NCBI GenBank assembly: GCA_900155695.1
Contig: FUHL01000001.1
Span: 124,001-188,000, forward strand
Source: Serratia symbiotica
Lineage (GTDB): Bacteria > Pseudomonadota > Gammaproteobacteria > Enterobacterales > Enterobacteriaceae
DNA: 64,000 nt
Reading direction: 5' to 3'
Shown piece by piece: positions 1 to 10,266 of the stretch; positions within the stretch are counted from its first letter, which is position 1, and every line of letters begins with the position of its first letter. A program made the position numbers and the translations under genes. The notes beneath the pieces were generated by a model that had not been told where the DNA came from, did no database searches, and saw only the letters and a program-made list of their open reading frames with translations.

Positions 1-984
1 ATAATGGAAATTAGCCATCGTAGTCAAGAATTTATGGCTGTTGCCCAGCAGTCTGAAGAAGATTTGCGTGATTTGTTAAAGATACCCGCTAATTATAAAG
101 TACTATTTTGCCATGGCGGAGCTCGTGCACAGTTCGCTGCATTACCGTTAAATTTGCTGGGGAATAAAAGTATTGCTGATTATATCGATAGCGGATATTG
201 GGCACAAAGTGCAATTAACGAAGCAAAGAAATATTGTACTCCGAATATTATCGACGTAAAAATAAATATTGGAAATTTACATGGTATTAAATCAATGAAG
301 GAGTGGCGTATTAATAAGCGTTCGGCTTATGTTCATTATTGCCCTAATGAAACCATTGATGGCGTATCTATTGATGAAGTTCCAAACTTTGGCGATAAAG
401 TCATAATGATCGGAGATTACTCTTCAAGTATTTTATCTCGTCCGTTAGACGTGAAGCGTTTTGGTGTCATTTATGCTAGCTCACATAAAAATATTGGTCC
501 TGCTGGCCTGACGCTAGTCATTATACGTGAAGATCTATTGGGAAAGGCGCACCGTGAAGTACCATCTATTTTAAATTATACCATTCTATCTCAACATGAT
601 TCTATGTTTAATACCCCACCAACCTTTTCCTGGTATCTTGCTGGTTTAGTTTTTAAATTTCTTAAAAAGCAAGGAGGACTGATTGAAATGCAAAAGCGCA
701 ATCAGATCAAGGCAGAACTTTTATACGCAACTATCGATAGCTCTTATTTATACCGAAACCAGGTAGTGCTTGCTAACCGTTCTTGCATGAACGTACCCTT
801 CCAGTTAGCAGACTCAGCACTCGATAATTTATTCCTTAGTGAAGCGAAAGCCATTGGATTACAGTCACTAAAAGGTCATCGGGTAGTAGGCGGTATGCGT
901 GCTTCTATTTACAATGCAATGCCATTAGATGGCGTGAAAGCTTTAACAGCTTTTATGCATAATTTTGAACTTCGATACGGTTAG
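1..984 (+). CDS. serC: Phosphoserine aminotransferase (5' truncated by window edge)
   Basis: SerC is a PLP enzyme that makes 3-phosphoserine in serine synthesis; the same enzyme makes 4-phosphohydroxy-threonine on the way to PLP. The frame is open from base 1, and the first residues correspond to about residue 37 of the roughly 361-residue E. coli protein, so the real start lies upstream of the window. The Schiff-base lysine is visible in the [10 protein letters not shown] motif (bases about 478-507). The C-terminus ([19 protein letters not shown], then a short tail) is complete and E. coli-like. Enterics have aroA directly downstream; here only AT-rich DNA follows before djlA on the opposite strand. 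Identification is very secure. The loss of aroA from this position is inferred from the gap. Confidence 0.97.
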   Translation: MMEISHRSQEFMAVAQQSEEDLRDLLKIPANYKVLFCHGGARAQFAALPLNLLGNKSIADYIDSGYWAQSAINEAKKYCTPNIIDVKINIGNLHGIKSMKEWRINKRSAYVHYCPNETIDGVSIDEVPNFGDKVIMIGDYSSSILSRPLDVKRFGVIYASSHKNIGPAGLTLVIIREDLLGKAHREVPSILNYTILSQHDSMFNTPPTFSWYLAGLVFKFLKKQGGLIEMQKRNQIKAELLYATIDSSYLYRNQVVLANRSCMNVPFQLADSALDNLFLSEAKAIGLQSLKGHRVVGGMRASIYNAMPLDGVKALTAFMHNFELRYG

Positions 985-1302
985 TGTAACACACTATATG
1001 AATATTATTGTAGATAACTATTATTTTGCAATTTTTAAAATTAAATGATTCTATCTTTTTATACATTATGCGATTTCAATTATAATTGAAATTTTCTATA
1101 AAATAGCATGATGTCCTAGTATGGGATCTGAAGCTAGCTATCTTCAGTCATATCTCAGTGCAAAATACTTGCAGGGCAATTTTACTTTATACGCAAGCTC
1201 GGTGCTTTATCTAACACTTTATATACGCTCTCTTATGAAAATAATTTAAACAGATTAATGTAAAGTCATAATAAGATTAAAATACAGATTTTATATTATC
1301 AC
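985..1302. other. Non-coding gap after serC
   Basis: No gene is seen in these 318 bases between serC and the convergent djlA. The gap contains a perfect 20-base palindrome at 1073-1092 (ATTTCAATTA and its complement). This could be a shared terminator-like structure, but it has no clear T-run. No aroA remnant could be recognised by eye. Confidence 0.6.
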
Positions 1303-2106
1303 TTAAAAACCTTTTTGATGTTTTATCAGATCATATGCAGCCTGAATACCCTGCACTTTTTGCTTAGCCCGGTCCATCATTTGCGGCGGCAAACCTTTCG
1401 CTACTAATTTATCAGGATGATGCTCATTCATTAACTTATAATAGGCACGTTTAATTTTAGCAGCATTATCATGGCTATCGACGCCCAGTACTTTATATGC
1501 ATCTTCTAATGTTCGCCCGTGCCGTTTCTGCCGATTAACACTGTTCTGGTCACCATCGAATCGGCGTTGTCCTTCCATCATGCGCAGAAACTGATCAAAC
1601 TGTACATGAGAAATTCCTAATTCCTCCGCAATGATATATAGTACCTGTCGTTCGTTAGGATGTAGCAAACCATCATAAAAAGCAGCCTGAAATTGTATAT
1701 CTAAAAACATTCTTATGAGGTCATAACGACCACAACAGATGCTCTGTAACTGTCGCAATGTTTTCCGTAAAGGAAATTGACGGTGTTTTCCTTCACGAAA
1801 CGCCTGTTGTGCGGCAATACGTGCTTCTCCATGAAGTTGTAGATGTTCCATAAACAAATTCGCGATCTTAATATCGGCTTTCGTAACTTGTCCTTTTGAT
1901 TTGGTTAGGTGACCCATTACCTGAAAAGTAGTGCGAAAAAATAGTCTTTGCCGTATCGTTTGATCTTCAAATGTACTCTGATTATGTTTATTTCTTCTTG
2001 CTGTATCAATCATATGACCGATAAACCAGCCAAAAACGACACCCCAAAATCCTAAACCAAAAACAATAGCGCTAATAACTCCCAACAGTTTTCCCCAATA
2101 ATACAT
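1303..2106 (-). CDS. djlA: Membrane-anchored DnaJ-like co-chaperone DjlA
   Basis: DjlA is an inner-membrane J-domain protein that stimulates DnaK. The 267 residues match the E. coli length (271). In order, there is a single N-terminal membrane segment (about residues 8-30, glycine-rich as in DjlA), a central TerB-like helical domain (about 55-180), and a C-terminal J domain (about 203-267). The J domain carries the essential HPD tripeptide (NEHHPDKLV) and a typical [10 protein letters not shown]-like helix II. The glycine/glutamine-rich linker of E. coli DjlA is shortened. It is divergent from lptD with about 220 bases between them, exactly the enteric arrangement. Retention of a regulatory co-chaperone is unusual in a shrinking genome, but nothing in the reading frame suggests decay. 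Confidence 0.96.
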   Translation of the reverse strand: MYYWGKLLGVISAIVFGLGFWGVVFGWFIGHMIDTARRNKHNQSTFEDQTIRQRLFFRTTFQVMGHLTKSKGQVTKADIKIANLFMEHLQLHGEARIAAQQAFREGKHRQFPLRKTLRQLQSICCGRYDLIRMFLDIQFQAAFYDGLLHPNERQVLYIIAEELGISHVQFDQFLRMMEGQRRFDGDQNSVNRQKRHGRTLEDAYKVLGVDSHDNAAKIKRAYYKLMNEHHPDKLVAKGLPPQMMDRAKQKVQGIQAAYDLIKHQKGF

Positions 2107-2330
2107 ATACTCCTCAATTGATATTGATACAGTACGTAATATGTACTTTGTCAGTTTAACTGAAATATTTTTTAAAAAAGATTAGATTATCATACCTATC
2201 ATTTATCTTTACGCCTATGATAATACAAGTATAGAACAGTATTTATCTCTAGTTCTATGCAGATAAACTATATCATCTTGTCTAGTTTGCTCCTTACCAT
2301 GATTCTAATCAAAGAACAGCATAATTACGT

Positions 2331-4709
2331 ATGAAAAAAAGTTGCTTAACATTGATAGCTACAATAATTTTGATGTCACTGTATAGTCATAAGACGTTAG
2401 CTAATATTACTAATCAGTGCATGCTTAGTATCCCTATTCATAATAAACCGCTACTTAATAGGAACTCTAATAACCAGCCTATTATTATTAATTCTGAAGA
2501 ATTGCACGTCGACTCTTCAAATCGCCTATTGTTTACAGGTAACGTGAACATAGAAAAAGGTGATACTATCCTCAGTGCTAATACGGTGAAAATAAACAAA
2601 ATAAAAAATAAAGGACAAGCAGTCATAGTGCATACTATGCTCGCTACTGGTAAAGTACACTACAGTAACCCTAAGATTATATTGTCTGGTCCGAAGGCTT
2701 GGACTAACCTGGACACGCAAGATATCGATGTCTATCAAGGTAAATACCACATGGTGGGTCGGCAAGGACGCGGCGCCGCACATAAAATTAAATTACGCGG
2801 AGCTAACCAGTATACCATTATTGAAAATGGCAATTTTACCTCTTGCTTGATGGGAGATAATAGCTGGTATATAGTAGGTTCTAAATTAATATATGATCGC
2901 ATAGAACAAGTGGTAGAAGTATGGAACGCTTGGTTCAATATTGGCGACGTTTCTGTATTCTACAGTCCTTACATACAATTTCCTATAGGCAATCAACGCC
3001 GAACCGGTTTCTTGATTCCAACTACTAAATACAGCATTAATAATGGTATGGAGTTGACTTTACCTTATTACTGGAATATCGCACCTAACTATGATGCTGT
3101 AATTACCATGCATTATATTTCAAAACGTGGTTTACAATGGAGAAATGAATTTCGTTATATGATGCATCCAGGTGTTGGATTAATAACGTTCGACGGGTTG
3201 TTAGCAGATAGACAATATAAGAAGGCAAAAAATCATAATAGTAATCGCTGGCTATTTCACTGGAATCATCAAGGTCTAATGAATCAGGTATGGTATTTTA
3301 ATATTAATTTCACAAAAGTAAGTGATGGTAAATATTTCACTGATCTAGATTCAAAATATGGTTCTACCACTAATGGTTATGCTGCGCAAAAGTTTAGTTT
3401 TAGTTATATTAACAATAACTATAATGCCACTTTAAGCTCTAAGCAGTTCCAAATATTTGATAGTGCTAGCTTATCCGATTTGCATTCCTATAAAGTATGG
3501 CCGCAACTAGATCTAAATTACTATAATAATGATTATAGTCCATTCTATTTTCATCTATATGGTCAGATAGCTAAATTTAATAAAATTAACTTTTATAGCC
3601 CTCAAGCTACTCGTTGGCATCTAGAACCCACAATTAATTTACTTCTAATGAACAGTTACTCCAGCCTTAACATAGAGGCAAAGCTTCTAGCTTCGCATTA
3701 TCACCAAAAAATTCCCTATAGCTTTGCCACCCATTATGTTAATCATCATAGCACTAATGATTATCGAGCTATTGCACCGCATCTTGATAATTCAATCAAT
3801 CGTGTTTTACCGAACTTGAAGATTGATGGTAAGTTGGTCTTTAATCGCAATATGATCTGGCAAGAAGGGTCTATTCAGACATTAGAATCACACGTTCAAT
3901 ACCTCTATGTACCATATCGTAATCAAAGTAATATCTATACTTATGATACTACGCTATTGCAAGCTGATTATGCTGGTTTATTCCGTAATAGAACATACAG
4001 CGGACTAGATTATATTGCTGCCTATAATCGTATAGCTAGCGGGATTACTACACGTATTTATGATAACATGCTCGTTGAGAGGTTTAACATTTCTATAGGT
4101 CAAATATACTATTTAAAGCCTTTAGTAAAAAACATCCATCGCACCAGTTATAATAACAACGCTAGTATAGGGAGTTGGGAATGGGCTGGCGATACTTATT
4201 GGAAGATAGACAATCATTGGAGTTTATACGGTAACGTGCAGTATAATATTCGCCTGAATAGACTTTCATTGGGTCATGGTGTACTAGGATATAAAAGAGA
4301 TTTAGAACATGTAATCCAACTGAATTACCGTTACGCCACGCCGCAATATATTCAAAAAGCACTAAATACTAATAAAATTTCTACCTACCAATACGGTATT
4401 GCACAAGTAGGTTTAACAGGTAGCTGGTTAATCGCAGATCGTTTTGCCGTAGTTGGTATGTATTACTACAATACTCACGCTAAGCAATCTGCTAATCAAT
4501 GGTTAGGGATAAAATATAATACCTGCTGCTGGGCGGCAACACTGGGCTATGAACGTAAGATTACTGATTGGAATCATAGTAAAAATATCAGGATTTACGA
4601 AAATAAAATTTCCTTTAATATTGAGCTCCGTGGTTTAAGTAGTGATCGCAGTTTTGGTGCTTCTACTATGCTACGTTCTGGTATATTGCCATATCAACCC
4701 GTGCTGTAA
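2331..4709 (+). CDS. lptD: LPS assembly outer-membrane protein LptD
   Basis: LptD is the beta-barrel translocon that, with the lipoprotein LptE (also here, 61385-61930), inserts lipopolysaccharide into the outer leaflet. The 792 residues compare with 784 in E. coli. A signal peptide ends near residue 24, followed by an LptA-like jellyroll (about 45-160) and a long barrel rich in alternating aromatic residues. All four cysteines of the two disulfides are retained: one near residue 30, one in FTSCLMGDN, and the adjacent pair in NTCCWAA. The reading frame is intact. It heads the lptD-surA block, 64 bases before surA, whose product folds LptD in enterics. Keeping both LptD and LptE implies that the organism still makes LPS. 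Confidence 0.97.
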   Translation: MKKSCLTLIATIILMSLYSHKTLANITNQCMLSIPIHNKPLLNRNSNNQPIIINSEELHVDSSNRLLFTGNVNIEKGDTILSANTVKINKIKNKGQAVIVHTMLATGKVHYSNPKIILSGPKAWTNLDTQDIDVYQGKYHMVGRQGRGAAHKIKLRGANQYTIIENGNFTSCLMGDNSWYIVGSKLIYDRIEQVVEVWNAWFNIGDVSVFYSPYIQFPIGNQRRTGFLIPTTKYSINNGMELTLPYYWNIAPNYDAVITMHYISKRGLQWRNEFRYMMHPGVGLITFDGLLADRQYKKAKNHNSNRWLFHWNHQGLMNQVWYFNINFTKVSDGKYFTDLDSKYGSTTNGYAAQKFSFSYINNNYNATLSSKQFQIFDSASLSDLHSYKVWPQLDLNYYNNDYSPFYFHLYGQIAKFNKINFYSPQATRWHLEPTINLLLMNSYSSLNIEAKLLASHYHQKIPYSFATHYVNHHSTNDYRAIAPHLDNSINRVLPNLKIDGKLVFNRNMIWQEGSIQTLESHVQYLYVPYRNQSNIYTYDTTLLQADYAGLFRNRTYSGLDYIAAYNRIASGITTRIYDNMLVERFNISIGQIYYLKPLVKNIHRTSYNNNASIGSWEWAGDTYWKIDNHWSLYGNVQYNIRLNRLSLGHGVLGYKRDLEHVIQLNYRYATPQYIQKALNTNKISTYQYGIAQVGLTGSWLIADRFAVVGMYYYNTHAKQSANQWLGIKYNTCCWAATLGYERKITDWNHSKNIRIYENKISFNIELRGLSSDRSFGASTMLRSGILPYQPVL

Positions 4710-4773
4710 GATTAGTTAAAATGTTAAAAAAGAATGCGTATCTATATTTTCAGACTACATAATTAGGAAATAT

Positions 4774-6072
4774 ATGAAGAACTGGAGAAAAATGATCCTC
4801 GTATGGATTTTCTATGCTCATACTATATTGGCGTCATCATTACAAGACATAGATAAGGTCGCTGCTATTATAAATAATGGCATTATTTTAGAAAGCGATA
4901 TTAATCAACTAATGCAATCTATAAAACTTAATGCAGAGCAAGATAATATATTACTGCATGATGATAAATCACTACATCATCAAGTACTTGAGCATTTAAT
5001 TATGGATAACATCCAGTTACAAATGGCACAAAATATGAGTATAATCATATCTGATGCAGATCTAGATCGCGCCATTACAAATATTGCCATGCAAAACAAG
5101 ATAACTCTTCATCAACTACGCACTCGCTTATTTGACAATAAGTTAGACTACAACCATTACCGCTCTCAAATTCGTAAAGAGATGCTTATTACTGAAGTAC
5201 GCAATCAAGAAGTCCGTCGCCGTATAACTATTCTTCCTCAAGAAGTAGACCAACTCGCAAAGCAAATTGCCTTCCAAAATAATAGTAATGCTGTAATCAA
5301 CCTTAGTCATATCCTACTCCACTTACCAGAAAATCCATCATATCAACAGTTGTCCACCACAGAAGCATTAGCTAAAAAAATAATCGAAAAACTAAATAGC
5401 GGTATTGATTTTGGAAAAATAGCAATGGCCTACTCTTCGGAACCACAAGCACGAAACAATGGAGAAATAGGTTGGAAAAAGTTACAAGAACTTCCAACTT
5501 TGTTCGCCCAAAATTTAATTAATGCTAAGAAAGGTCTTATCGTTGGCCCTCTTCACTCTGGTATAGGCTTGCATATTTTAAAAGTAAATGACATCTATGG
5601 TGGCATAGAATCACGATTTGAAAATGAATTACATATTCGCCATATTCTTCTAAAACCTTCAGTAGATATAACTGATCATCAGATACATATTAAGTTAGAA
5701 AGCTTAGCTAAATATCTTAAATATCATCCTGATAAATTTGCTGATGAAGCTAAAAGCATATCTCAAGATCTTAGTTCTGCTTTGCAGGGTGGTGATTTAG
5801 GATGGATCTCTCTAGATATTTACGATTCTTCTTTTCGCAATGCATTGATAAAGCTGAATAAAGGAGAGATCAGTGCGCCTGTACACTCTCTTTTTGGATG
5901 GCACTTAATCCAAGTATTGGATATACGTAAAGTAGATAAGACTGAAGATTCTCAAAAAAATATTGCTTACCAAATATTATTTAACCGTAAATTTGTTGAG
6001 GCAACGCAAAGTTGGATGCAAGAAATACGAGCTAAAGCTTATGTTAATATCCTAAACAACGATGATTTATAA
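4774..6072 (+). CDS. surA: Periplasmic chaperone/peptidyl-prolyl isomerase SurA
   Basis: SurA escorts outer-membrane proteins, notably LptD, through the periplasm. The 432 residues compare with 428 in E. coli. A signal peptide ends about residue 20. An N-terminal chaperone domain (DKVAAIINNGIILESDI) is followed by two parvulin domains, about residues 173-275 (INLSHILLHLP...) and 285-385 (IRHILLKPS...), and a C-terminal helix. An AGGA ribosome site lies just ahead of the ATG. Gene order lptD-surA-pdxA-rsmA-apaG-apaH is the E. coli operon; here pdxA and apaG have decayed. No frameshift is seen. Confidence 0.97.
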   Translation: MKNWRKMILVWIFYAHTILASSLQDIDKVAAIINNGIILESDINQLMQSIKLNAEQDNILLHDDKSLHHQVLEHLIMDNIQLQMAQNMSIIISDADLDRAITNIAMQNKITLHQLRTRLFDNKLDYNHYRSQIRKEMLITEVRNQEVRRRITILPQEVDQLAKQIAFQNNSNAVINLSHILLHLPENPSYQQLSTTEALAKKIIEKLNSGIDFGKIAMAYSSEPQARNNGEIGWKKLQELPTLFAQNLINAKKGLIVGPLHSGIGLHILKVNDIYGGIESRFENELHIRHILLKPSVDITDHQIHIKLESLAKYLKYHPDKFADEAKSISQDLSSALQGGDLGWISLDIYDSSFRNALIKLNKGEISAPVHSLFGWHLIQVLDIRKVDKTEDSQKNIAYQILFNRKFVEATQSWMQEIRAKAYVNILNNDDL

Positions 6073-6239
6073 TCGACATTTCTTATTAATTTTGAATTAA
6101 CATATTCCAGAAATTGAAACTGAGATACAAGTAATCACAAGAATAGGTTATTAATGAGTAATCTATATAAGAGATCTTGCTAAAGTGTATTTATTAGATA
6201 AACTTGAAAATAATACCTTAAACATTATCACCTATAATA

Positions 6240-6790
6240 GGTGATCCATGTCCGCACGCTTACTACGTAATCGTGCGGATACCAATAGCTTCTTCTTTTT
6301 ATTTTGTTAAAGTCGATAATTCACATACTGATAAATATCAAATATCAACCATTAGGTTTAAATATCATTGGGATTACTATCTTAGTCAATAAATGTGTGC
6401 TATAATATATTGTAAATATAGCCATGAAAAAGCTATATCGTATACTTTTAATTGTAACATTACTGGCTTTTATTGCTATGACTAATTAATAACATCATGC
6501 GATGTCATCTGCGTTTTGGTTAAAACAGTAGTAGGTATCTTGTGAGTATTTTAATTGCAATGTTCTGAAGCAATTTGCTTATACCGCCTGACTGTAAAAG
6601 ATAATATGTTTAAGACTTGATATAGTAATAGCAATATATTCTAATTAGAATAGACCTTCTAAAATATCAACATTTCAGGTAGGGATTAAATTCACTTTTA
6701 GAATAGATTTGATGCTTATTGCTGTCAATTACAGCACTTTTATAAAATTTTTAATAATATCAATAAAAATGTAGCTAGTCTTTAAATAGT
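6240..6790 (+). pseudogene. pdxA: Decayed pdxA (4-hydroxythreonine-4-phosphate dehydrogenase)
   Basis: pdxA occupies this place between surA and rsmA in enterics. Four separate stretches translate, in changing frames and with stops, to conserved PdxA segments in the right order. Bases about 6257-6284 read LLRNRADT (E. coli PLRDIADA). Bases about 6579-6593 read IPPDC (LPADT). Bases 6659-6700 read LKYQHFR-stop-GLNSLL (LKYQGFGRGVNITL). Bases 6721-6771 end STFIKFLIISIKM (GSFITALNLAIKM), just before rsmA. The spacing is close to that of the intact gene. This is a dead gene of the PLP (vitamin B6) pathway. The upstream half of the gap (6073-6240) is too far gone to read. Confidence 0.7.
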
Positions 6791-6827
6791 GTTAAATTAC
6801 TTAATGAAAAAATAATTGTTGATGATA

Positions 6828-7640
6828 ATGAATAATAGACTTTATCAAGGACATATAGCTAGAAAACGCTTTGGACAAAACTTTCTGACTGATCAATGTG
6901 TTATAGATAGCATTATTGCTGCTATTCATCCACAACGAGGTCAGATAATGATTGAGATTGGTCCAGGACTAGGAGCTTTAACTAAACTCATTAGTAAATT
7001 TATTGATCGGATAATAGTGATTGAATTAGATCTTAATCTCGCCACTCGTCTAGCAAATAACTCATTATTGAACAAGAAGCTTACTATTTACAAACAAGAC
7101 GTTATGACAGTAAATTTTGCGGATATTGCTAGGAAGGAAGGTAAACTGTTGCGTATATTCGGTAATTTGCCATACAATATTTCTACACCACTGATTTTTC
7201 ACCTTTTGATCTACACTCAAGTTGTTTGTGATATGCACTTTATGTTGCAGAAAGAAGTCGCTAATCGTCTAGTGGCTCAACCAGATAGCAAATCTTACGG
7301 ACGTTTAAGCGTGATGACGCAGTATTATTGCAATGTTTTATTGATATTTGATGTTCCGCCAACTGCATTCCATCCTACACCTAAGGTAGACTCTACTCTA
7401 GTACGTCTAGTGCCACATAAGGTAATACCGCATCCAGTATATGATATACGTCTACTGCAACTCATTACCATGAAAGCTTTTAACCAACGCCGCAAAACAA
7501 TCCGTAATAGCCTAGACAATTTATTTACTCCAGTACAATTAATAAAATTAGGTATAGATGATTCCCTTCGAGCAGAGAATCTTTCTATTATACAGTACTG
7601 CAAATTAGCAAACTGGCTTTCACATCATTTGGAGAAATAG
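6828..7640 (+). CDS. rsmA: 16S rRNA dimethyladenosine transferase RsmA (KsgA)
   Basis: RsmA dimethylates two adjacent adenines in helix 45 of 16S rRNA during 30S maturation. The sequence begins [19 protein letters not shown], matching the E. coli N-terminus ([19 protein letters not shown]), so I place the start at the ATG at 6828 rather than the TTG at 6816. The length is 270 residues against 273. The AdoMet-binding [10 protein letters not shown] motif and the catalytic [10 protein letters not shown] (NLPY) motif are present. It follows the pdxA remnant; in enterics the two genes overlap. No good Shine-Dalgarno sequence is visible. Confidence 0.96.
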   Translation: MNNRLYQGHIARKRFGQNFLTDQCVIDSIIAAIHPQRGQIMIEIGPGLGALTKLISKFIDRIIVIELDLNLATRLANNSLLNKKLTIYKQDVMTVNFADIARKEGKLLRIFGNLPYNISTPLIFHLLIYTQVVCDMHFMLQKEVANRLVAQPDSKSYGRLSVMTQYYCNVLLIFDVPPTAFHPTPKVDSTLVRLVPHKVIPHPVYDIRLLQLITMKAFNQRRKTIRNSLDNLFTPVQLIKLGIDDSLRAENLSIIQYCKLANWLSHHLEK

Positions 7641-7681
7641 AAATAGGTAATAATCCTTTTAAAGGATTTCATGCTTGTAGA

Positions 7682-7704
7682 CCTATGTAAAGTGTTTACA
7701 TAGG
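7682..7704. repeat. Perfect 10-bp hairpin after rsmA
   Basis: CCTATGTAAA and its exact complement are separated by GTG, 42 bases past the rsmA stop. There is no T-run after it, so it may be a 3' end stabiliser or chance. The apaG remnant begins downstream. Confidence 0.35.
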
Positions 7705-7840
7705 ATTAAAGTAGATATCTGAAGAATATTGTTATTTCTTTGCCTATATAATTATTATTAGTAATCTTATGTATTGCAACGCTGCAGAGAGTTTTGGTAC
7801 TGATTTTTTATAAGAAACAGTCAGTCTAAAAAGTTTAAAA

Positions 7841-7942
7841 TACAAGGTGTATAATATGAAAAAAATATTTGATAATAAAAGTTATTTTTTCCATAATACC
7901 AGTCCTGTATTTCACTTAGATGTCCTAATAATCATTCATTAA
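7841..7942 (+). pseudogene. apaG: 3' remnant of apaG
   Basis: ApaG is a small Fn3-like protein encoded between rsmA and apaH in enterics. The last 28 codons before apaH (from the ATG at 7856) end [13 protein letters not shown]-stop, aligning without gaps to the ApaG C-terminus IPVFRLAVPTLIH. Further upstream there is also FDN...YFFHNTS against IDEN...FSID. The stop ends two bases before the apaH ATG, as expected for this gene pair. The 5' two thirds of apaG are absent or unreadable (the whole gap is 304 bases against about 378 for apaG), so the gene is dead. Confidence 0.75.
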
Positions 7943-7944
7943 TT

Positions 7945-8760
7945 ATGTCCACCTACCTGATTGGTGATATTCATGGTTGTTTCAGTGAATTGCAAGAACT
8001 ATTGATGCAAGTTTCTTTTAATCCGCAATATGACAAATTATGGTTGACCGGTGATTTAGTGGCTCGCGGCCCTAATTCACTAGAGGTATTACGATTTATA
8101 CATTCACTTGGTACAGCAGTACGATTAGTACTTGGCAATCACGATTTGCACTTAATATCTGTCTATTCTGGCATAAGTCGCAATAAATATAAAGATTGCC
8201 TTAATGCACTACTAACAGCTCCAGATGCCAATAAGCTGATTAATTGGCTGCGATGCCAGCCAATGCTACAAGTAGATGATCATCTAAAACTAATAATGAC
8301 ACATGCTGGCATTACCCCTCAATGGGATCTTAGTACAGCAAAAATCTGTGCGCGTGAGATAGAAGCAATGATGCGAAGTAAAAGTAATCAGATATTTCTA
8401 TATACGATGTATGGTAATACGCCAAATAACTGGACGCCAACACTAAGTGGTTTAGCGCGATTACGTTTTAGTGCTAATGTTTTAACAAGGATGCGTTACT
8501 GCTTCATAAACGGGCAACTTAACATGCTGTGTAAAGATCGGCCAGAAAAAGTATCCACAAAATTAAAACCTTGGTTTCAAGTGCCACGCTTAGTCGATGC
8601 TAGTTATACTCTAATATTCGGTCATTGGGCATCATTAGCAGGGATAGGTACACCAGAAGGTATTATTGGGCTTGATACCGGTTGCTGCTGGGGAAGGAAA
8701 TTAACTATGCTCCGCTGGGAAGACCGTTGTTACTTTACCCAACCTGCTAAGGTGAGGTGA
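7945..8760 (+). CDS. apaH: Diadenosine tetraphosphatase ApaH
   Basis: ApaH hydrolyses Ap4A symmetrically to two ADP and also decaps Np4-capped RNA. It is a calcineurin-like metallophosphoesterase with the expected motifs: GDIHG (about residue 7), [15 protein letters not shown] and the late GHWASL histidine block. At 271 residues it lacks the last few residues of the 280-residue E. coli protein, outside the catalytic core. It ends the lptD-surA-rsmA-apaH block and is followed convergently by a folA remnant, as in E. coli where folA faces apaH. Confidence 0.96.
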   Translation: MSTYLIGDIHGCFSELQELLMQVSFNPQYDKLWLTGDLVARGPNSLEVLRFIHSLGTAVRLVLGNHDLHLISVYSGISRNKYKDCLNALLTAPDANKLINWLRCQPMLQVDDHLKLIMTHAGITPQWDLSTAKICAREIEAMMRSKSNQIFLYTMYGNTPNNWTPTLSGLARLRFSANVLTRMRYCFINGQLNMLCKDRPEKVSTKLKPWFQVPRLVDASYTLIFGHWASLAGIGTPEGIIGLDTGCCWGRKLTMLRWEDRCYFTQPAKVR

Positions 8761-8763
8761 TAT

Positions 8764-9040
8764 TTAATCGCTATTTAATAATTCTTGACATTGATCTATA
8801 CTATAATTATTTTTTAAAAATTCTTGCTTATTATCGTGTAATCTTTTTATTGCATTATTTTATATAAAGAAATACGTTTTATCTTTCATTAACTGAATGA
8901 AATGGAATTAGATTCCGGTATTTTTGGATAGAGTAATTTGTTAAGTGAATATTTACTATATGCATAGTAAATATTTTCTAGTAATATTTTTTGCTTTCTT
9001 CGCCCATTTAGTATAGTACATAAAATGACCAATAGTTAAC
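8764..9040 (-). pseudogene. folA: Decayed folA (dihydrofolate reductase)
   Basis: Dihydrofolate reductase faces apaH in E. coli. Reading the minus strand, codons ending at the stop 8766-8764 give NNYS..CQELLNSD, resembling the DHFR C-terminus NSHSYCFEILERR. About 12 codons before that, HD follows a segment TYFFI matching THFPD (bases about 8863-8877). Before it, IQLMKDK corresponds to IDAEVEGD. Further up, LLVI and SKKY resemble IMVIGG and QKLY. Stops and indels interrupt it. The position, orientation and segment order together make decay of folA the best reading; single matches alone would be weak. Confidence 0.6.
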
Positions 9041-9744
9041 CTCATAATGTGTTATTAAGGAAGATAAGTATTAAGATATTTTACGGGTTGTGTTATAAAT
9101 TCAAAGATGAATACATAAAATGTATACCATCAAGCTATGGCTGTAGATATTATTAAAAATTTTATTTACATTTATTAAAAGTGTGACTAATAATTTAATC
9201 TATTACGTAATAGCTTATTTATTTTTTAAAAAATATGTAAAAGAAGAATGATATAGCATTGACAATTGCTATATCATTAGCATAAAAAACCGTACATACG
9301 TAGTATTCCTTAAGCTTTATTAAAGATCACACCATTTAAATGATGATGTAGTGTAATTAATAGTAAAATCTCCTACGAGGTTGTTTCAAACAGTCAATAA
9401 ATATTGCAAATTAAGCTAGCTTTTTGAGCTAGCAATGAATATGGATAATAAGCGAGTATTGATTATTTAAAAAATATAAAATTTGCATATCATTCTTATC
9501 AATATGATTGTAATAACTAAATTACAGTAAGCTATTTAACTATAAACTATGATAGAACAATCAAACTTTTGTGAATTGCAAAATATAGCGACAAGCCAAT
9601 TTTTGCCATTTTACTAAATAATCCATAACAATTTTTTTTGTTGTATTCTCTGGAAAAGTTTGTTTATTAATCAAACATCTATCCGCAACCTTTAATATTC
9701 TAAATCAACCCATTAACTGAACTATTTTACGGCAATACTTTGTT
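9041..9744. other. Non-coding stretch between folA remnant and ssb
   Basis: No gene or convincing gene remnant is seen. The stretch holds a 12-bp perfect stem at 9247-9278 (AATGATATAGCA, 8-base loop). In minus-strand sense that stem is followed by a T-rich run, so it could end a leftward transcript such as ssb, although it lies about 470 bases beyond the ssb stop. Confidence 0.5.
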
Positions 9745-10266
9745 TTAAAATGGAATGTCATCATTAAAATCTATTGGCAATTCATTGCTGTTAACTATTG
9801 GAGCATTATTTTTGGTTATAGAATCCTGTTGGCTACCGCTAAACGTATGACTACGTTTCAGTTTTACTGATTGGCCCAAACTACCTGTACCAGCACCTGC
9901 TTGCGCTACTCCACTCTGCCTGCCCCCTAACATCTGCATGTTACCACCAATATTAACTATTACTTCAGTAGTATATTTCTCTACACCGAGTTGATCAGTC
10001 CATTTTCTTGTCTGCAGTGATCCTTCAATATATACTTGGGAACCTTTGCGTAAATATTCACCTGCAACTTCCGCTACTTTTCCGAATAATACCACACGAT
10101 GCCACTCAGTTTTTTCTTTTTGTTCATTAGTTGTCTTATCACGCCAGTTTTCAGATGTTGCTAAGGTAATATTTGCTACTGTGCCTCCATTTGGCATGTA
10201 ACGCATTTCTGGATCCTGACCCAAATACCCTATAAGAATTACCTTATTTATCCCTCTACTAGCCAT
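9745..10266 (-). CDS. ssb: Single-stranded DNA-binding protein SSB
   Basis: SSB coats single-stranded DNA in replication and repair. The N-terminal OB fold (residues 1-110, beginning [19 protein letters not shown]) is nearly identical to E. coli SSB. It is followed by a shortened, low-complexity linker and the acidic tip DFNDDIPF that binds partner proteins. The length is 173 residues against 178. A strong AGGAG site lies ahead of the ATG (minus strand, about 10278). In enterics uvrA is divergent from ssb; here the uvrA position is empty and I could not find a clear LexA box. Confidence 0.98.
   Translation of the reverse strand: MASRGINKVILIGYLGQDPEMRYMPNGGTVANITLATSENWRDKTTNEQKEKTEWHRVVLFGKVAEVAGEYLRKGSQVYIEGSLQTRKWTDQLGVEKYTTEVIVNIGGNMQMLGGRQSGVAQAGAGTGSLGQSVKLKRSHTFSGSQQDSITKNNAPIVNSNELPIDFNDDIPF

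Noticed and set aside
6250-6280. GC-rich hairpin TCCGCACG/CGTGCGGA followed by a T-rich run, looking like a surA terminator
   Set aside because: The same bases translate to LLRNRADT, matching PdxA; pairing is probably incidental, although a terminator role is not excluded.
6424-6489. 21-codon hydrophobic open frame (MKKLYRILLIV...) behind an extended -10 (TGCTATAAT at 6398-6406), resembling a small membrane toxin
   Set aside because: It lies at the expected distance within the pdxA remnant, where intact PdxA reads RILV; it has no ribosome site, so it is more likely leftover coding sequence.
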